A DNA stretch of 64,000 nt from contig CAVZIL010000009.1 of NCBI GenBank assembly GCA_963775505.1, forward strand, positions 124,001 to 188,000. Direction: 5' to 3'. A model generated the notes under the pieces. That model was not told where the DNA came from. It did no database searches and saw only the letters and a list, made by a program, of their open reading frames with translations. Each line of letters starts with the position of its first letter. The first letter of the stretch is position 1. Origin of the DNA: JAIBJN01 sp963775505. Its GTDB lineage: Bacteria > Actinomycetota > Thermoleophilia > Gaiellales > Gaiellaceae. Below, one piece after another: positions 23,496-30,737 of this stretch. Position numbers and translations under genes: made by a program.

Positions 23496-23546
23496 GCGTT
23501 CGCCCGAAGGCGGCCGGATGACCTGGACGCGAGTCTCCAGGTTGAC

Positions 23547-23630
23547 CCTAGGACTACCCTGCCCGCGCCCCGGCCGGGTCAGGCTACGCTGCCGCAGCCT
23601 GGCTCCCAGATGGCCGTTCGGGACACGCCG
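23547..23630 (+). repeat. Dispersed intergenic repeat R1, copy 3
   Basis: CCTAGGACTACCCTGCCCGC, GCCCCGGCCGGGTCAGGCTA and CCCAGATGGCCGTTCGGGAC in order. The most complete match to copy 1 at 12005 (shared left block, GTCAGGCTAC middle and AGATGGCCGTTCGG end). Confidence 0.7.
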
Positions 23631-23748
23631 TCACCCGAAGAACGTCGCTGGCGGCCCTAGACCTCGGCTTCACCTCAAGCAGCGCTCCGCACCCACAGCA
23701 CTTACTCGACGGCGTCCAAGCCGCCGACCACACCGATCTGTTGGTGAC

Positions 23749-23820
23749 CCCCTGCCCGGCCCGAACTCGAGCCTAGAACGCTGTCCCCCGAACCGCAAGA
23801 TGGCCGTTTGAGACGGGCAG
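23749..23820 (+). repeat. Dispersed intergenic repeat R2, copy 2 (short)
   Basis: CCCTGCCCGGCCCGAACTCG, AGCCTAGAACG and CAAGATGGCCGTTTGAGACG are shared with the right half of the copy at 25665. Confidence 0.65.
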
Positions 23821-23915
23821 CGGCGAGCGAACGCAGCCCTACCGGTGACCACTAGTGAGGACCGACTGTGCTGCATAGACTCGCGCGCACAACGTCCAAG
23901 GAGGAGGTGCACGTC

Positions 23916-24152
23916 GTGCCCGGCCCGACCCATACCCTGGTCTACTTCTCCGGAGGGTCCCCTCTGCTCGTGCGCGAATCGCCCGAGGAGGTAAGAGGGG
24001 TGTTCGTCGAAAAGGAGAGCACGGCCGCCGTGCTAACGCACATGGGCGGCGGGAAAGGCGACCTCGAGGTAACCATCTTCCGCGACAACATTACGCACAT
24101 GCTTCCGGCCGACTCATCCGGACAGCTGGCGTTCCTAACGGGCCAGCCTTGA
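23916..24152 (+). CDS. Small hypothetical protein
   Basis: 78 residues from GTG 23916, eight bases after a very strong AAGGAGGAGG; the frame extends upstream to 23868 but without a ribosome site. Sequence MPGPTHTLVYFSGGSPLLVR then VFVEKESTAAVLTHMGGGKG reads as an all-beta small domain. No family recognised. Located between R2 and R1 repeats in the tRNA-Cys element. Confidence 0.6.
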   Translation: MPGPTHTLVYFSGGSPLLVRESPEEVRGVFVEKESTAAVLTHMGGGKGDLEVTIFRDNITHMLPADSSGQLAFLTGQP

Positions 24153-24207
24153 GCGGGCGCGCGAAGCGGTGAACCGCTCGGGCGCCAGGTCGGCGGATTT
24201 GCCGGAG

Positions 24208-24300
24208 CACGGGCCGCAAAGGACACGCTAGGACTTCCCTGCCCGCGCCCCGGGCGAGGTCAAGGCTACGGCTCGCTGCCTAGATGGCTGTTCCGGGCGT
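24208..24300 (+). repeat. Dispersed intergenic repeat R1, copy 4
   Basis: ACGGGCCGCAAAGGACACGC, then CTAGGACTTCCCTGCCCGCG and CCTAGATGGCTGTTCCGGG. Same order of blocks as copies 1 and 3. Confidence 0.7.
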
Positions 24301-24369
24301 GTCTAGAAGGCAGCGGCTTCAGTTGATTCGGTTGCGCCTCCTCGTTGCGGCACCGAGAATTGACTAGCC

Positions 24370-25542
24370 GTGCGTCAGGCTGCCAGCTCCGCGCTACGAG
24401 GAATCTGGATCTGGATTCGAAAGCACCGGGTCCTTGTCGCCCTCGCTGTCACCGTGGCGACTTTGCTCGTTCTTGCAGTCGTGGTCCTTCCGCCGCTTTT
24501 AGCTCGTGGCGACGACTCGGAGAACGATGTCCGAGGCACGCTGCTCCAAGGTCTGGCGGGCATCTTTCTGGCCGCGGGTCTTTACTTCACGGCTCAGACG
24601 CTCCGGCTCAATCGTGAGGGCCAGATCACCGAGCGGTTCACCCGAGCCATCGAACAACTCGGGGACGACAAGATGGACGTCCGCTTAGGAGGCATCTACG
24701 CCCTCGAGCGGATTGCCAAGAGTTCCAAGGAGGATCACGGTCCGATAATGGAGGTCTTGACCGCGTACGTTCGTGAGCACGCCCCCTGGCCGCCCCGCCC
24801 AGCAGACGAAGGAAAGCAAGCCCTCCCAGCTGAAGATCGTGAACGTGATCGAAGAGATCGCGCGCCTGCGACGGACGTTCAAGCAGTGATCGCCGTGCTC
24901 GGCCGGCGAGAGCTCGGTCGAAGAGAGCACGACCTAGACCTGTCGTTGGTCGACCTCCTGGGCGCAAAGTTCGGCAGGGGCGCCGACGAGGCGCATTTCG
25001 AACGGGCGAACTTCGCGGGAGCCCGGCTCGTACAAGCAGATCTCGAAGGTGCGCACCTCACTGGGGCGAAACTCGCTTCGGCCCACCTCGAGCGGGCGAA
25101 CTTCGCGGGGGCGGACCTCACGGGGGCGGACCTCACGACGGCGACTCTCACGGGGGCGACCCTCAGGGAGGCGACCCTCAGGGAGGCGACCCTCATGGGG
25201 GCGATCCTCACGGACGCGAACCTCGGGGGGGCGGACCTCACCGAGGCGAACCTCTGGAGGGCGGAACTCACGAGGGCGGACCTCACGAAGGCGAACCTCA
25301 GGGGGGCGGAACTCAGGGAGGCGAAGCTCGCGCTGGCGAACCTCGGAAGTGCGAACCTCACCGGGGCGGGCCTCTGGTTGGCGAACCTCAGGGGGGCGAC
25401 CCTCACCCAGGCGACCCTGACGGAGGCGAACGTCAAGCAGGCCGACTACGACGCAGAAACCGCGTGGCCCGCACACTTCAACCCAGTAGACGCAGGGGCC
25501 CAACTAAGTGAGGAAACACCGACTTGGAATCCGTATGGGTAA
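24370..25542 (+). CDS. Membrane-anchored pentapeptide-repeat protein
   Basis: 390 residues from GTG 24370. Two N-terminal hydrophobic helices (VLVALAVTVATLLVLAVVVL and GLAGIFLAAGLYFTAQTLRL) are followed by a conserved cytoplasmic segment ITERFTRAIEQLGDDKMDVR and LGGIYALERIAKSSKEDHGP. From about 195 on come more than 30 A(D/N/T)LxxA pentapeptides (GADLTGADLTTATLTGATLR). This fold is a right-handed quadrilateral beta helix. Between about 24805 and 24885 the expected helix reads better in the +1 frame (KIVNVIEEIARLRRTF), suggesting two compensating indels that scramble about 25 residues. Relatives are widespread; function is not established. Confidence 0.85.
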   Translation: MRQAASSALRGIWIWIRKHRVLVALAVTVATLLVLAVVVLPPLLARGDDSENDVRGTLLQGLAGIFLAAGLYFTAQTLRLNREGQITERFTRAIEQLGDDKMDVRLGGIYALERIAKSSKEDHGPIMEVLTAYVREHAPWPPRPADEGKQALPAEDRERDRRDRAPATDVQAVIAVLGRRELGRREHDLDLSLVDLLGAKFGRGADEAHFERANFAGARLVQADLEGAHLTGAKLASAHLERANFAGADLTGADLTTATLTGATLREATLREATLMGAILTDANLGGADLTEANLWRAELTRADLTKANLRGAELREAKLALANLGSANLTGAGLWLANLRGATLTQATLTEANVKQADYDAETAWPAHFNPVDAGAQLSEETPTWNPYG

Positions 25543-25588
25543 ACAGACTCCGTTCGGGGGAATTTAGGCACGGATTGGGCACCGGGTG

Positions 25589-25645
25589 CGCGGGCCGCAA
25601 GGCGACCCTGGGACTACCCTGCCCAAGCCCCGGCGAGAGCGTTGC
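25589..25645 (+). repeat. Dispersed intergenic repeat R1, copy 5
   Basis: GCGCGGGCCGCAAGGCGACC then CTGGGACTACCCTGCCCAAG and CCCCGGC. Left half only. Confidence 0.65.
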
Positions 25646-25664
25646 TCCCGATCCGGCTGGGCCA

Positions 25665-25770
25665 GGCGGTTAGCTGAACCCGATCGGCTGCACCCCTGCC
25701 CGGCCGACCCGAGCCTAGAACGTGGTCGCTCCGGCCACAAGATGGCTGTTTGAGACGGGTAGGCCCGCCT
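25665..25770 (+). repeat. Dispersed intergenic repeat R2, copy 3 (fullest)
   Basis: GGCGGTTAGCTGAACCCGAT, CACCCCTGCCCGGCCGACCC, GAGCCTAGAACGTGGTCGCT and AAGATGGCTGTTTGAGACGG in order. The last block is the R2 counterpart of the AGATGGCCGTTCGG end of R1. Confidence 0.7.
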
Positions 25771-25865
25771 GAACCAAGACCTCCCTGCAAAGGGTCCGTT
25801 TCTCGCAGCGCGTGGGGGCACGGGTGGGGGCACCAGGCGAGCGCGCCTGGCACCCCCGCCGAGTC

Positions 25866-26110
25866 CTAAGGTCCGGGCGGCGGGTCAGACACCTTGTAGA
25901 GGTCCCACCTGGACGAACCGCAGTTGAACCGCCCGTAGAAGAAGTCGACGCTCCCGTCCGGGTTCTCGCGGACGTTGCCGTAGCCGGCGTCTCGCCCCTG
26001 AGGTAGTGCCGTCAGAACGGTCCCGGTTGCGGGATCGGCAGGGCCGTAGCGGACGATCCTCACGCTCGCGCCGCACCGCCTTCCGGAGCGCACCAGGTAG
26101 ACCACGCCAC
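25866..26110 (-). pseudogene. C-terminal remnant of a PD40/TolB-like beta-propeller protein
   Basis: The last ~80 codons look coding: VVYLVRSGRRCGASVRIVRY, DPATGTVLTALPQGRDAGYG, NVRENPDGSVDFFYGRFNCG and WDLYKVSDPPPGP, with paired cysteines and the DG-x-x-Y blade pattern of secreted propeller proteins. Upstream of about 26110 the frame degenerates and then reaches the tRNA-like repeat at 26247. The 5' part is lost, probably by the recombination that placed this end of the element here. Confidence 0.5.
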
Positions 26111-26246
26111 CGGACGTGACGGACGCGTGCGAACTCGAGCACCGTGAAGCCGCGTTCGCGGCGGCGGCCGAGGATGCGCAGCAGGCAGCGGGGCTTGCCC
26201 TCGCCCCGGTCGATGTAGACGACCTCGGGGCTGGTGCGGACGGTTT

Positions 26247-26273
26247 CACCGGTTCGAATCCGGTCCCGCGCCT
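26247..26273 (+). repeat. attR: duplicated 3' end of tRNA-Cys
   Basis: CACCGGTTCGAATCCGGTC followed by CCGCGCCT; identical to 19168-19193 except for one additional C. No other tRNA sequence flanks it, so it is a duplicated end and not a tRNA gene. Confidence 0.8.
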
Positions 26274-26484
26274 TTGCTGCAGTGGCGCCGAACGGGGATC
26301 CCCAGGACAGGTCCCGGACACGCTCCATCGCCCGCTCGCGGTCGAGCCTCCTGAGCCCGAGAGCTATTCCAACCAGCCGGCGGACGACCTCCGTCGCTCC
26401 GCGAAGGTCGAATCCGCGCTTCCCGTTCCTCTCATCGGGTAGAGGGACTCAGAGGGAGCTTCCATGACCAAAAGGAGTATCGAG

Positions 26485-27018
26485 ATGGGAAAGCTGATCG
26501 CGACCACGCAGGCCACCGTCGACGGCGTCGTCGACCCGGTCGGCGAATGGGTGCAGGCGGACGGAGACCACGGCGAGTACTCGTTCGAACGTCAGGCGAG
26601 ATCCAGCGGGCTGGTGCTGGGCCGCAAGACCTACGAGGGGCTGGCGGGTTACTGGCCGAGCCAGTCGGGCAAGTGGGCGGACATGGTCAACTCGATGGCG
26701 AAGTACGTCGGGTCCAACACCCTGTCCGGAGATCTCGAGTGGAACGCGACCCTGCTCAAGGGGGACGTCGAGGATTCGATCCCGAAGCTGAAGGGCGAGG
26801 TCGACGGTGACCTGTTCATGCACGGGAGCGGCGAGTTCGCGTATGCCCTGGCCGAGAAGGGCCTGATCGACGAGTACGAGGTCTACCTGAACCCGCTCGT
26901 CTGGGGCGGGGGAAACGTCCACGTGCTCGGCGACAGGGGAACCGTCCGGATGGAGCTCGACGACGTGAAGCGGTTCGACTCCGGAGTGGTCCTCCTCAGC
27001 TACCTCCCGGCGTCTTGA
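26485..27018 (+). CDS. RibD/dihydrofolate-reductase-like protein
   Basis: 177 residues from ATG 26485, preceded by AAAAGGAG; an earlier ATG (26464) is in frame. Features of the DHFR-like RibD C-terminal domain: GKLIATTQATVDGVVDPVGE, SSGLVLGRKTYEGLAGYWPS, DLFMHGSGEFAYALAEKGLI and DEYEVYLNPLVWGGGNVHVL. Stand-alone members are widespread (YyaP/YwjB type) and are thought to reduce a pterin or unknown substrate with NADPH. First gene outside the tRNA-Cys element. A second member lies 88 bases downstream, so the two are probably co-transcribed. Confidence 0.88.
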   Translation: MGKLIATTQATVDGVVDPVGEWVQADGDHGEYSFERQARSSGLVLGRKTYEGLAGYWPSQSGKWADMVNSMAKYVGSNTLSGDLEWNATLLKGDVEDSIPKLKGEVDGDLFMHGSGEFAYALAEKGLIDEYEVYLNPLVWGGGNVHVLGDRGTVRMELDDVKRFDSGVVLLSYLPAS

Positions 27019-27106
27019 CCGCGATGGGACCGCCCGCCGGCGCACCGATGAGTTGCGCCGCCCGACCCGGTCCTGACCTGCGTACCGACGATTTACGGGA
27101 GGGCCC

Positions 27107-27751
27107 ATGACACAGGTGAAGTTCGACATCTCGACGTCCCTGGACGGCTACATCGCCGGACCCGATCCGGACTTGGAGCAGCCGCTCGGCGCCGGCGGCG
27201 AGCAGCTCCACGAGTGGGTCGTGAAGCTCTCGATCTGGCGGGAACAGCACGGGCTCTCGGGCGGCGAAGTCAACGCCGACAACGAGATCGTGGCGGAGTC
27301 GATCGACGGGATCGGCGCCTACGTCATGGGCCGTGGCATGTTCGGCGGGGGCGACGGGTCCTGGGGCGACGAGCCCTGGAGCGGCTGGTGGGGCGAGGAG
27401 CCGCCCTTCCACACACCGGTGTTCGTCGTCACGCACCACGCGCGCGGGCCGCTGCCGCGCGAGGGCGGCACAACCTTCCACTTCGTCACCGGGGGCGTCG
27501 AGGCGGCGGTCGGGCAGGCGCAGCAAGCCGCCGGGAAGGGGGACGTGCTGGTCGCCGGCGGCGCCAGCGTCATCCAGCAGGCGCTCCGGGCAGGCCTAGT
27601 CGACGAGTTCCAGCTCCACGTCGCGCCGGTCCTCCTCGGCGGCGGGACGCCCCTCTTCGCGGGCCTCGGGCCCGACGACGTTCAGGTCGAGACCGTGCGG
27701 GTGGTCGAGTCGCCGAGCGTGACGCACCTCAAGTACCGCGTCGTGCGGTGA
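27107..27751 (+). CDS. RibD/dihydrofolate-reductase-like protein, second copy
   Basis: 214 residues. MTQVKFDISTSLDGYIAGPD opens the fold; GIGAYVMGRGMFGGGDGSWG, FVVTHHARGPLPREGGTTFH and DVLVAGGASVIQQALRAGLV follow, and the end reads DEFQLHVAPVLLGGGTPLFA. The NADPH-binding glycine motif (GGASV) is present. A small acidic/tryptophan-rich insertion (WGDEPWSGWWGEEPPF) distinguishes it from the upstream paralogue. Enzymatic substrate unknown. ATG 27107 after GGAGGGC. Confidence 0.88.
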   Translation: MTQVKFDISTSLDGYIAGPDPDLEQPLGAGGEQLHEWVVKLSIWREQHGLSGGEVNADNEIVAESIDGIGAYVMGRGMFGGGDGSWGDEPWSGWWGEEPPFHTPVFVVTHHARGPLPREGGTTFHFVTGGVEAAVGQAQQAAGKGDVLVAGGASVIQQALRAGLVDEFQLHVAPVLLGGGTPLFAGLGPDDVQVETVRVVESPSVTHLKYRVVR

Positions 27752-27842
27752 GCCCCGGCGGGGACGACCGCACAGAAGTCTTGCGCAGACCCACCACCCC
27801 GTTCCGTGTGAGGGTGGATGGGTCAGGCGGGTGCACCAACCC

Positions 27843-28175
27843 CTAGACGGAGTCGCCTTCGATCTCGGCCTCGAGCTCGGCAATCTCGAGGGCCATTCCC
27901 AGGGCGCGCGCGATGTTCCCGGTGGCCGAGACGATGCGAGCGGTGCCGACGATCGGCGCGACCGCGGCGAGGACGCCCCGAACCTGCTCGACGCCGATGC
28001 CGAGCTCGCTCGCGGCACCGAGGTTCAACATGTACGAGGCCGGGGGTGCGTCCACGGCGACGAGCGCGGCGATGCGCGTGAGCACCAACGCCTCGGCGTC
28101 GAGGCTCGACGCTTCGATCGAATCCGCGGTCATCTTGCCGAGCAGGTCGAGAACGGGAGTATCGGTGTCGGCCAT
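27843..28175 (-). CDS. Carboxymuconolactone decarboxylase-like (AhpD-fold) protein
   Basis: 110 residues, all-helical. SSLDAEALVLTRIAALVAVD, APPASYMLNLGAASELGIGV, EQVRGVLAAVAPIVGTARIV follow the CMD pattern of helices. The CxxC pair of peroxidase-active AhpD proteins is missing, so a redox role is unlikely; related CMD proteins without cysteines are decarboxylases or simply unknown. ATG 28175 with GGAGG just upstream on this strand. Confidence 0.82.
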   Translation of the reverse strand: MADTDTPVLDLLGKMTADSIEASSLDAEALVLTRIAALVAVDAPPASYMLNLGAASELGIGVEQVRGVLAAVAPIVGTARIVSATGNIARALGMALEIAELEAEIEGDSV

Positions 28176-28268
28176 GACGCCTCCTTTGACGCTTGCTTTT
28201 CGCCGCGGATGCTACGACCTCGACCTCGCGCGGGCAAACCCGACGGGCCCTTCGGCTCCTGGCGCCGA

Positions 28269-28466
28269 TCAGCGGGCGCGTACCGGCTGGGCAGCCTGGA
28301 TGTGGTGCCGAAGCGCCGGCTTCACCGGGTGGAAGAACACCTCCGGGTGCCTCCGGTCCGGCAGCTGGCCGACCGCGTCCAGCCTGATCGTGCGAGGGCG
28401 CACCCGGCCCATTCCCTCCAGGCGCGTGCGCAGGCCGCTCCACAGGAACTCGTCGTGCTCGTGCAT
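28269..28466 (-). CDS. Small hypothetical protein
   Basis: 65 residues from ATG 28466 (ribosome site GGGGAGAG). Sequence MHEHDEFLWSGLRTRLEGMG, VRPRTIRLDAVGQLPDRRHP and EVFFHPVKPALRHHIQAAQP is basic and histidine-rich. No family recognised; upstream extension of the frame lacks a start site. Medium support. Confidence 0.5.
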   Translation of the reverse strand: MHEHDEFLWSGLRTRLEGMGRVRPRTIRLDAVGQLPDRRHPEVFFHPVKPALRHHIQAAQPVRAR

Positions 28467-28676
28467 GGCTCTCCCCTCGTGCCGCAGTGATCCCCCAGAA
28501 GGGGTAGACACGCATCGTGGGGGAGCGTTCGCCGGTCGTCGCCGGACCTTCGGCTGGTCCTAGAGGGGTTGCGGGGGCCTCAAGTCCGCGCTAGTGCCTG
28601 CCGATACAGCGCGCGAGGTCCTCTCCTCCCGGGCACGGGGATGACGGCAACCACTCTCGCGCCCGGTTTCGCCCGG

Positions 28677-28704
28677 AGCGGCGGCGATCCCCATCGTCGC
28701 CGCT
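28677..28704. terminator. 12-bp hairpin in the 28467-28730 gap
   Basis: AGCGGCGGCGAT (28677-28688) pairs with ATCGTCGCCGCT (28693-28704) over a CCCC loop with one G-T pair. It is close to the stop of the small minus-strand gene at 28731 and may end its transcript. Confidence 0.55.
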
Positions 28705-28730
28705 TCACTTTGTCAGGAGGGGGTTGAGAA

Positions 28731-28949
28731 CTACGCCGCGGAGTCGAGCGGGCGCAGATCGGCGGGCGCGCCCGCGCGGACGTCCGACTCGCCGTGCCAG
28801 CGGGCGACGCTCGCGGCCCAGCCCTGGCGCGAGTGGTAGGCACAGACGAGGTAGGTCTCACCGTCGCCCGCGGTCACCTCGCGGGAGCCGGCCCGGTCGC
28901 AACGGCGGTTCTCCAGCCGGTAGTAGCCCTCGCAGCGCTCCACAAGCAT
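28731..28949 (-). CDS. Small cysteine-containing hypothetical protein
   Basis: 72 residues from ATG 28949. MLVERCEGYYRLENRRCDRA, GDGETYLVCAYHSRQGWAAS and VARWHGESDVRAGAPADLRP. Three cysteines and a histidine (C6, C17, C~38, H~41) fit one small zinc site. The frame extends ten codons further upstream to another ATG. I recall similar short proteins in this lineage but no function. Confidence 0.6.
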   Translation of the reverse strand: MLVERCEGYYRLENRRCDRAGSREVTAGDGETYLVCAYHSRQGWAASVARWHGESDVRAGAPADLRPLDSAA

Positions 28950-28993
28950 GAGGTCGGCAGCGGCCCACGTCTTCCTCAACCCTCGTTCTTGCT

Positions 28994-29040
28994 AAACCCG
29001 TCCCGGGACGACGCTCAGGACTTCGTTTCGGGACGGGTTT
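28994..29040. repeat. Miniature copy of the structured repeat (copy 3)
   Basis: AAACCCGTCCCG (28994-29005) pairs perfectly with CGGGACGGGTTT (29029-29040). The loop GGACGACGCTCAGGACTTCG matches the end regions of the 163- and 166-bp copies at 32418 and 42711 (GAATGACGC and GCTCAGGGCTTCGTT) with the middle deleted. Its right arm encodes the last residues of the adjacent thioesterase. Confidence 0.6.
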
Positions 29041-29500
29041 GCAGTCGGGCCCGCCAGGCCTCGCCGGCGGCGCGTCCCTCCGGCGAGGCGAGGAAGTGCT
29101 CGAGGGGGACGTGCAGAAAGGCGCCGCGCGACTCGGCGACGACCTCGTCGCCGTTGCGGAGGTCGGCGTCGACGTGGATCCGCCGGCCACGGCTGTCGGT
29201 CACCCGGGCCGCGAGCCGGAGCTCGTGGTTGATGAGGACGGGGCGCCGGTAGCGGACGAACATCCTTGCCGTCACCGCCGGGAAGCGATGCCAGGTGGCG
29301 AGCAGGCCGGACGCCTCGTCGAGCGCCGCCGCAACGAGGCCGCCGTGGACGATGCCCGGTCCCGCCTGGTGGTGGTCGCCGAAGGTGACGATCGCCTCGT
29401 AGCGCTCGATGCCCTCCTCGGTCGGCTGCGGCAGATGGAGACCCTTGGGGTTGTCGCCGCAGCCCCAGCATGCAGGGTCGTGGTGCGGCGGGATCCGCAC
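29015..29500 (-). CDS. PaaI-like hot-dog thioesterase
   Basis: 161 residues. N-terminal CWGCGDNPKGLHL is typical of the 4HBT group, followed by VTFGDHHQAGPGIVHGGLVA (the hot-dog helix with HGG) and ALDEASGLLATWHRFPAVTA, where the acidic residue of DEA is the expected catalytic carboxylate. It hydrolyses an acyl-CoA thioester; chain unknown. The last residues (QTRPETKS) come from the inverted-repeat arm of the miniature element, so the C-terminus is likely altered from the ancestor. Ten bases downstream of the HMG-CoA reductase start region on the same strand; probably one operon. Confidence 0.88.
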   Translation of the reverse strand: MRIPPHHDPACWGCGDNPKGLHLPQPTEEGIERYEAIVTFGDHHQAGPGIVHGGLVAAALDEASGLLATWHRFPAVTARMFVRYRRPVLINHELRLAARVTDSRGRRIHVDADLRNGDEVVAESRGAFLHVPLEHFLASPEGRAAGEAWRARLQTRPETKS

Positions 29501-29509
29501 CAGCTCGAC

Positions 29510-30733
29510 TTACCGCAGGCCGCCGCGCTCGAAGTGGGCGCGGTAGAAGTTCTCGGAGCCGGCCGTCGCCATCGCGGCCGAGGCGGAGATCTCGAGCGAG
29601 AGCGTCGCCGCGGTGACGATCTGCGCGAGGCGGTAGACCTTGCCCGGGCCCTCGCAGCCCATGAGCCGGAGCCAGGAGCGCGAGTAGGGGAGGGTTGTGC
29701 CCCCGCCGACGGTCGCCACCTCGAGGCTGGCGAGGCGCATCGAGACGTGCAGCCCGGCTTCGGTACGCCGGGCCGTGCCGTGGGCCATGGAGCTCGTCCC
29801 GACCATGCCGATGTCCTGGCCGGTCGCCGTGAAGAGCGCGGCGATGACGGTCGCCGGGGTGAAGGCGACCGACTGCATCCCGGAGGCGACCGCTCCGTGG
29901 GTGCCCACGAAGGCCAGCTCGGCCAGGTCGTCGACCGAGGTCTTGAGGACGCGGCGCACGGCGTCCTCCGTCAGGGTCGCCTCGGCGACGACCGTCTTGC
30001 CGTGGCCGCCGCGCTCGAAGTAGCGGGCCGACGGCTTCTTGTCCCCGCCCATGTTCCCCTCGAGCATGGAGCGAGAGGGGTGGACCGGCGTGCGCTCCGG
30101 CACGAACCCCTGGTTCAGCGCGTAGGAGTTGCGAGTGATCATGTTCATCCCGCAAGCGTCCCCGGTCGTGAAGGCGTACATCACGTGGCACATCGGCCCG
30201 ACGACATGCGTCTCGATCTCCCTGAGCTTCGCGTACTTCGAGAGGTTGGCGACGGGCTCCGAGGCGAGCCAGGCCTGCATCTCGCCGAGCTGCGACTCGA
30301 TCCAGCCGGAGAACGCCACCGCCTGGCCGACGTCCTCGAAGAGGAAGGCCGAGGCGCGCGTGATCCGGTCTTTGAGCACGTAGGTGCGGAAGCCTCCGGA
30401 CTCGCCGACCGCCCGGGCGCCGCGGTAGAGGGAGATCGAAAGCCCGCCCTCGGTGTTGGCCAGCGGGACGTAGACGCCCTCGTGCCCGCGGCCACGCTCG
30501 ACGAGACGGCCCTGGGGCTCCTCGAGGGCGTAGTCGCCCAGCTGGACGTCGATCGGGCCGACAACCGCGACGGGAACGAGCGCCACGCCGGTCACGGCCT
30601 CTGTCGCCCTGGCGAACGGCGTCAGGTCGTGGGCGAAGACCTCTCCCTCGCCGTCGAGCCGCGGCGCGAGCTCCTCCTGCCGCGCGCGGATCGAGTCGGG
30701 GTCGTTCTTGCGGGGCCAGCGCCGGAGCTCCAC
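29510..30733 (-). CDS. Hydroxymethylglutaryl-CoA reductase
   Basis: 407 residues, complete catalytic domain. It reduces HMG-CoA to mevalonate with NAD(P)H, the committed step of the mevalonate route to isoprenoids. Visible elements: VPVAVVGPIDVQ, VYVPLANTEGGLSISLYRGA (catalytic Glu), TTGDACGMNMITRNS (substrate/cofactor loop), the lysine in GGDKKPSARYFERGGHGKTV, the aspartate in ATGQDIGMVGTSSMAH and EVATVGGGTTLPYSR. Class I versus II cannot be fixed with certainty from motifs alone. Mevalonate-pathway genes are uncommon in actinobacteria; no further pathway genes lie in this window. An ICMT-like methyltransferase gene ends four bases upstream and the thioesterase gene follows. Confidence 0.92.
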   Translation of the reverse strand: MELRRWPRKNDPDSIRARQEELAPRLDGEGEVFAHDLTPFARATEAVTGVALVPVAVVGPIDVQLGDYALEEPQGRLVERGRGHEGVYVPLANTEGGLSISLYRGARAVGESGGFRTYVLKDRITRASAFLFEDVGQAVAFSGWIESQLGEMQAWLASEPVANLSKYAKLREIETHVVGPMCHVMYAFTTGDACGMNMITRNSYALNQGFVPERTPVHPSRSMLEGNMGGDKKPSARYFERGGHGKTVVAEATLTEDAVRRVLKTSVDDLAELAFVGTHGAVASGMQSVAFTPATVIAALFTATGQDIGMVGTSSMAHGTARRTEAGLHVSMRLASLEVATVGGGTTLPYSRSWLRLMGCEGPGKVYRLAQIVTAATLSLEISASAAMATAGSENFYRAHFERGGLR

Positions 30734-30737
30734 GGCG

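Larger units (their letters stand above)
23496..23915. other. Intergenic stretch made mostly of R1 and R2 repeats
   Basis: 420 bp between two cargo genes. It contains one R1 copy (23547-23630) and one R2-like copy (23749-23820), leaving little unique sequence. Ribosome site AAGGAGGAGG for the next gene starts at 23899. No coding frame here is convincing. Confidence 0.6.
25543..25865. other. Intergenic stretch carrying R1 and R2 repeats
   Basis: 323 bp. R1 copy 5 (25589-25645) runs directly into a full R2 copy (25665-25770); the remainder (AACCAAGACCTCCCTGCAAA and after) shows no gene. The fused R1-R2 arrangement suggests they are two halves of one longer element. Confidence 0.6.
19168..26273. 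mobile_element. Integrative element at the 3' end of tRNA-Cys
   Basis: Bounded by a direct repeat of the tRNA T arm and acceptor end (19168-19193 and 26247-26273, one extra C in the distal copy). A tyrosine recombinase gene lies 40 bp inside the tRNA end. No conjugation, capsid or replication genes are visible; cargo is small hypothetical proteins, a CPBP protease and a pentapeptide-repeat protein, interspersed with R1/R2 repeats. I infer a decayed or satellite integrative element. Confidence 0.72.

Noticed and set aside
25020..25440. Repetitive DNA resembling a repeat array
   Set aside because: It is the coding sequence of pentapeptide repeats.
26225..26273. Second tRNA gene
   Set aside because: Only the T arm and acceptor 3' side are present; no D arm, anticodon or 5' acceptor strand precedes them.
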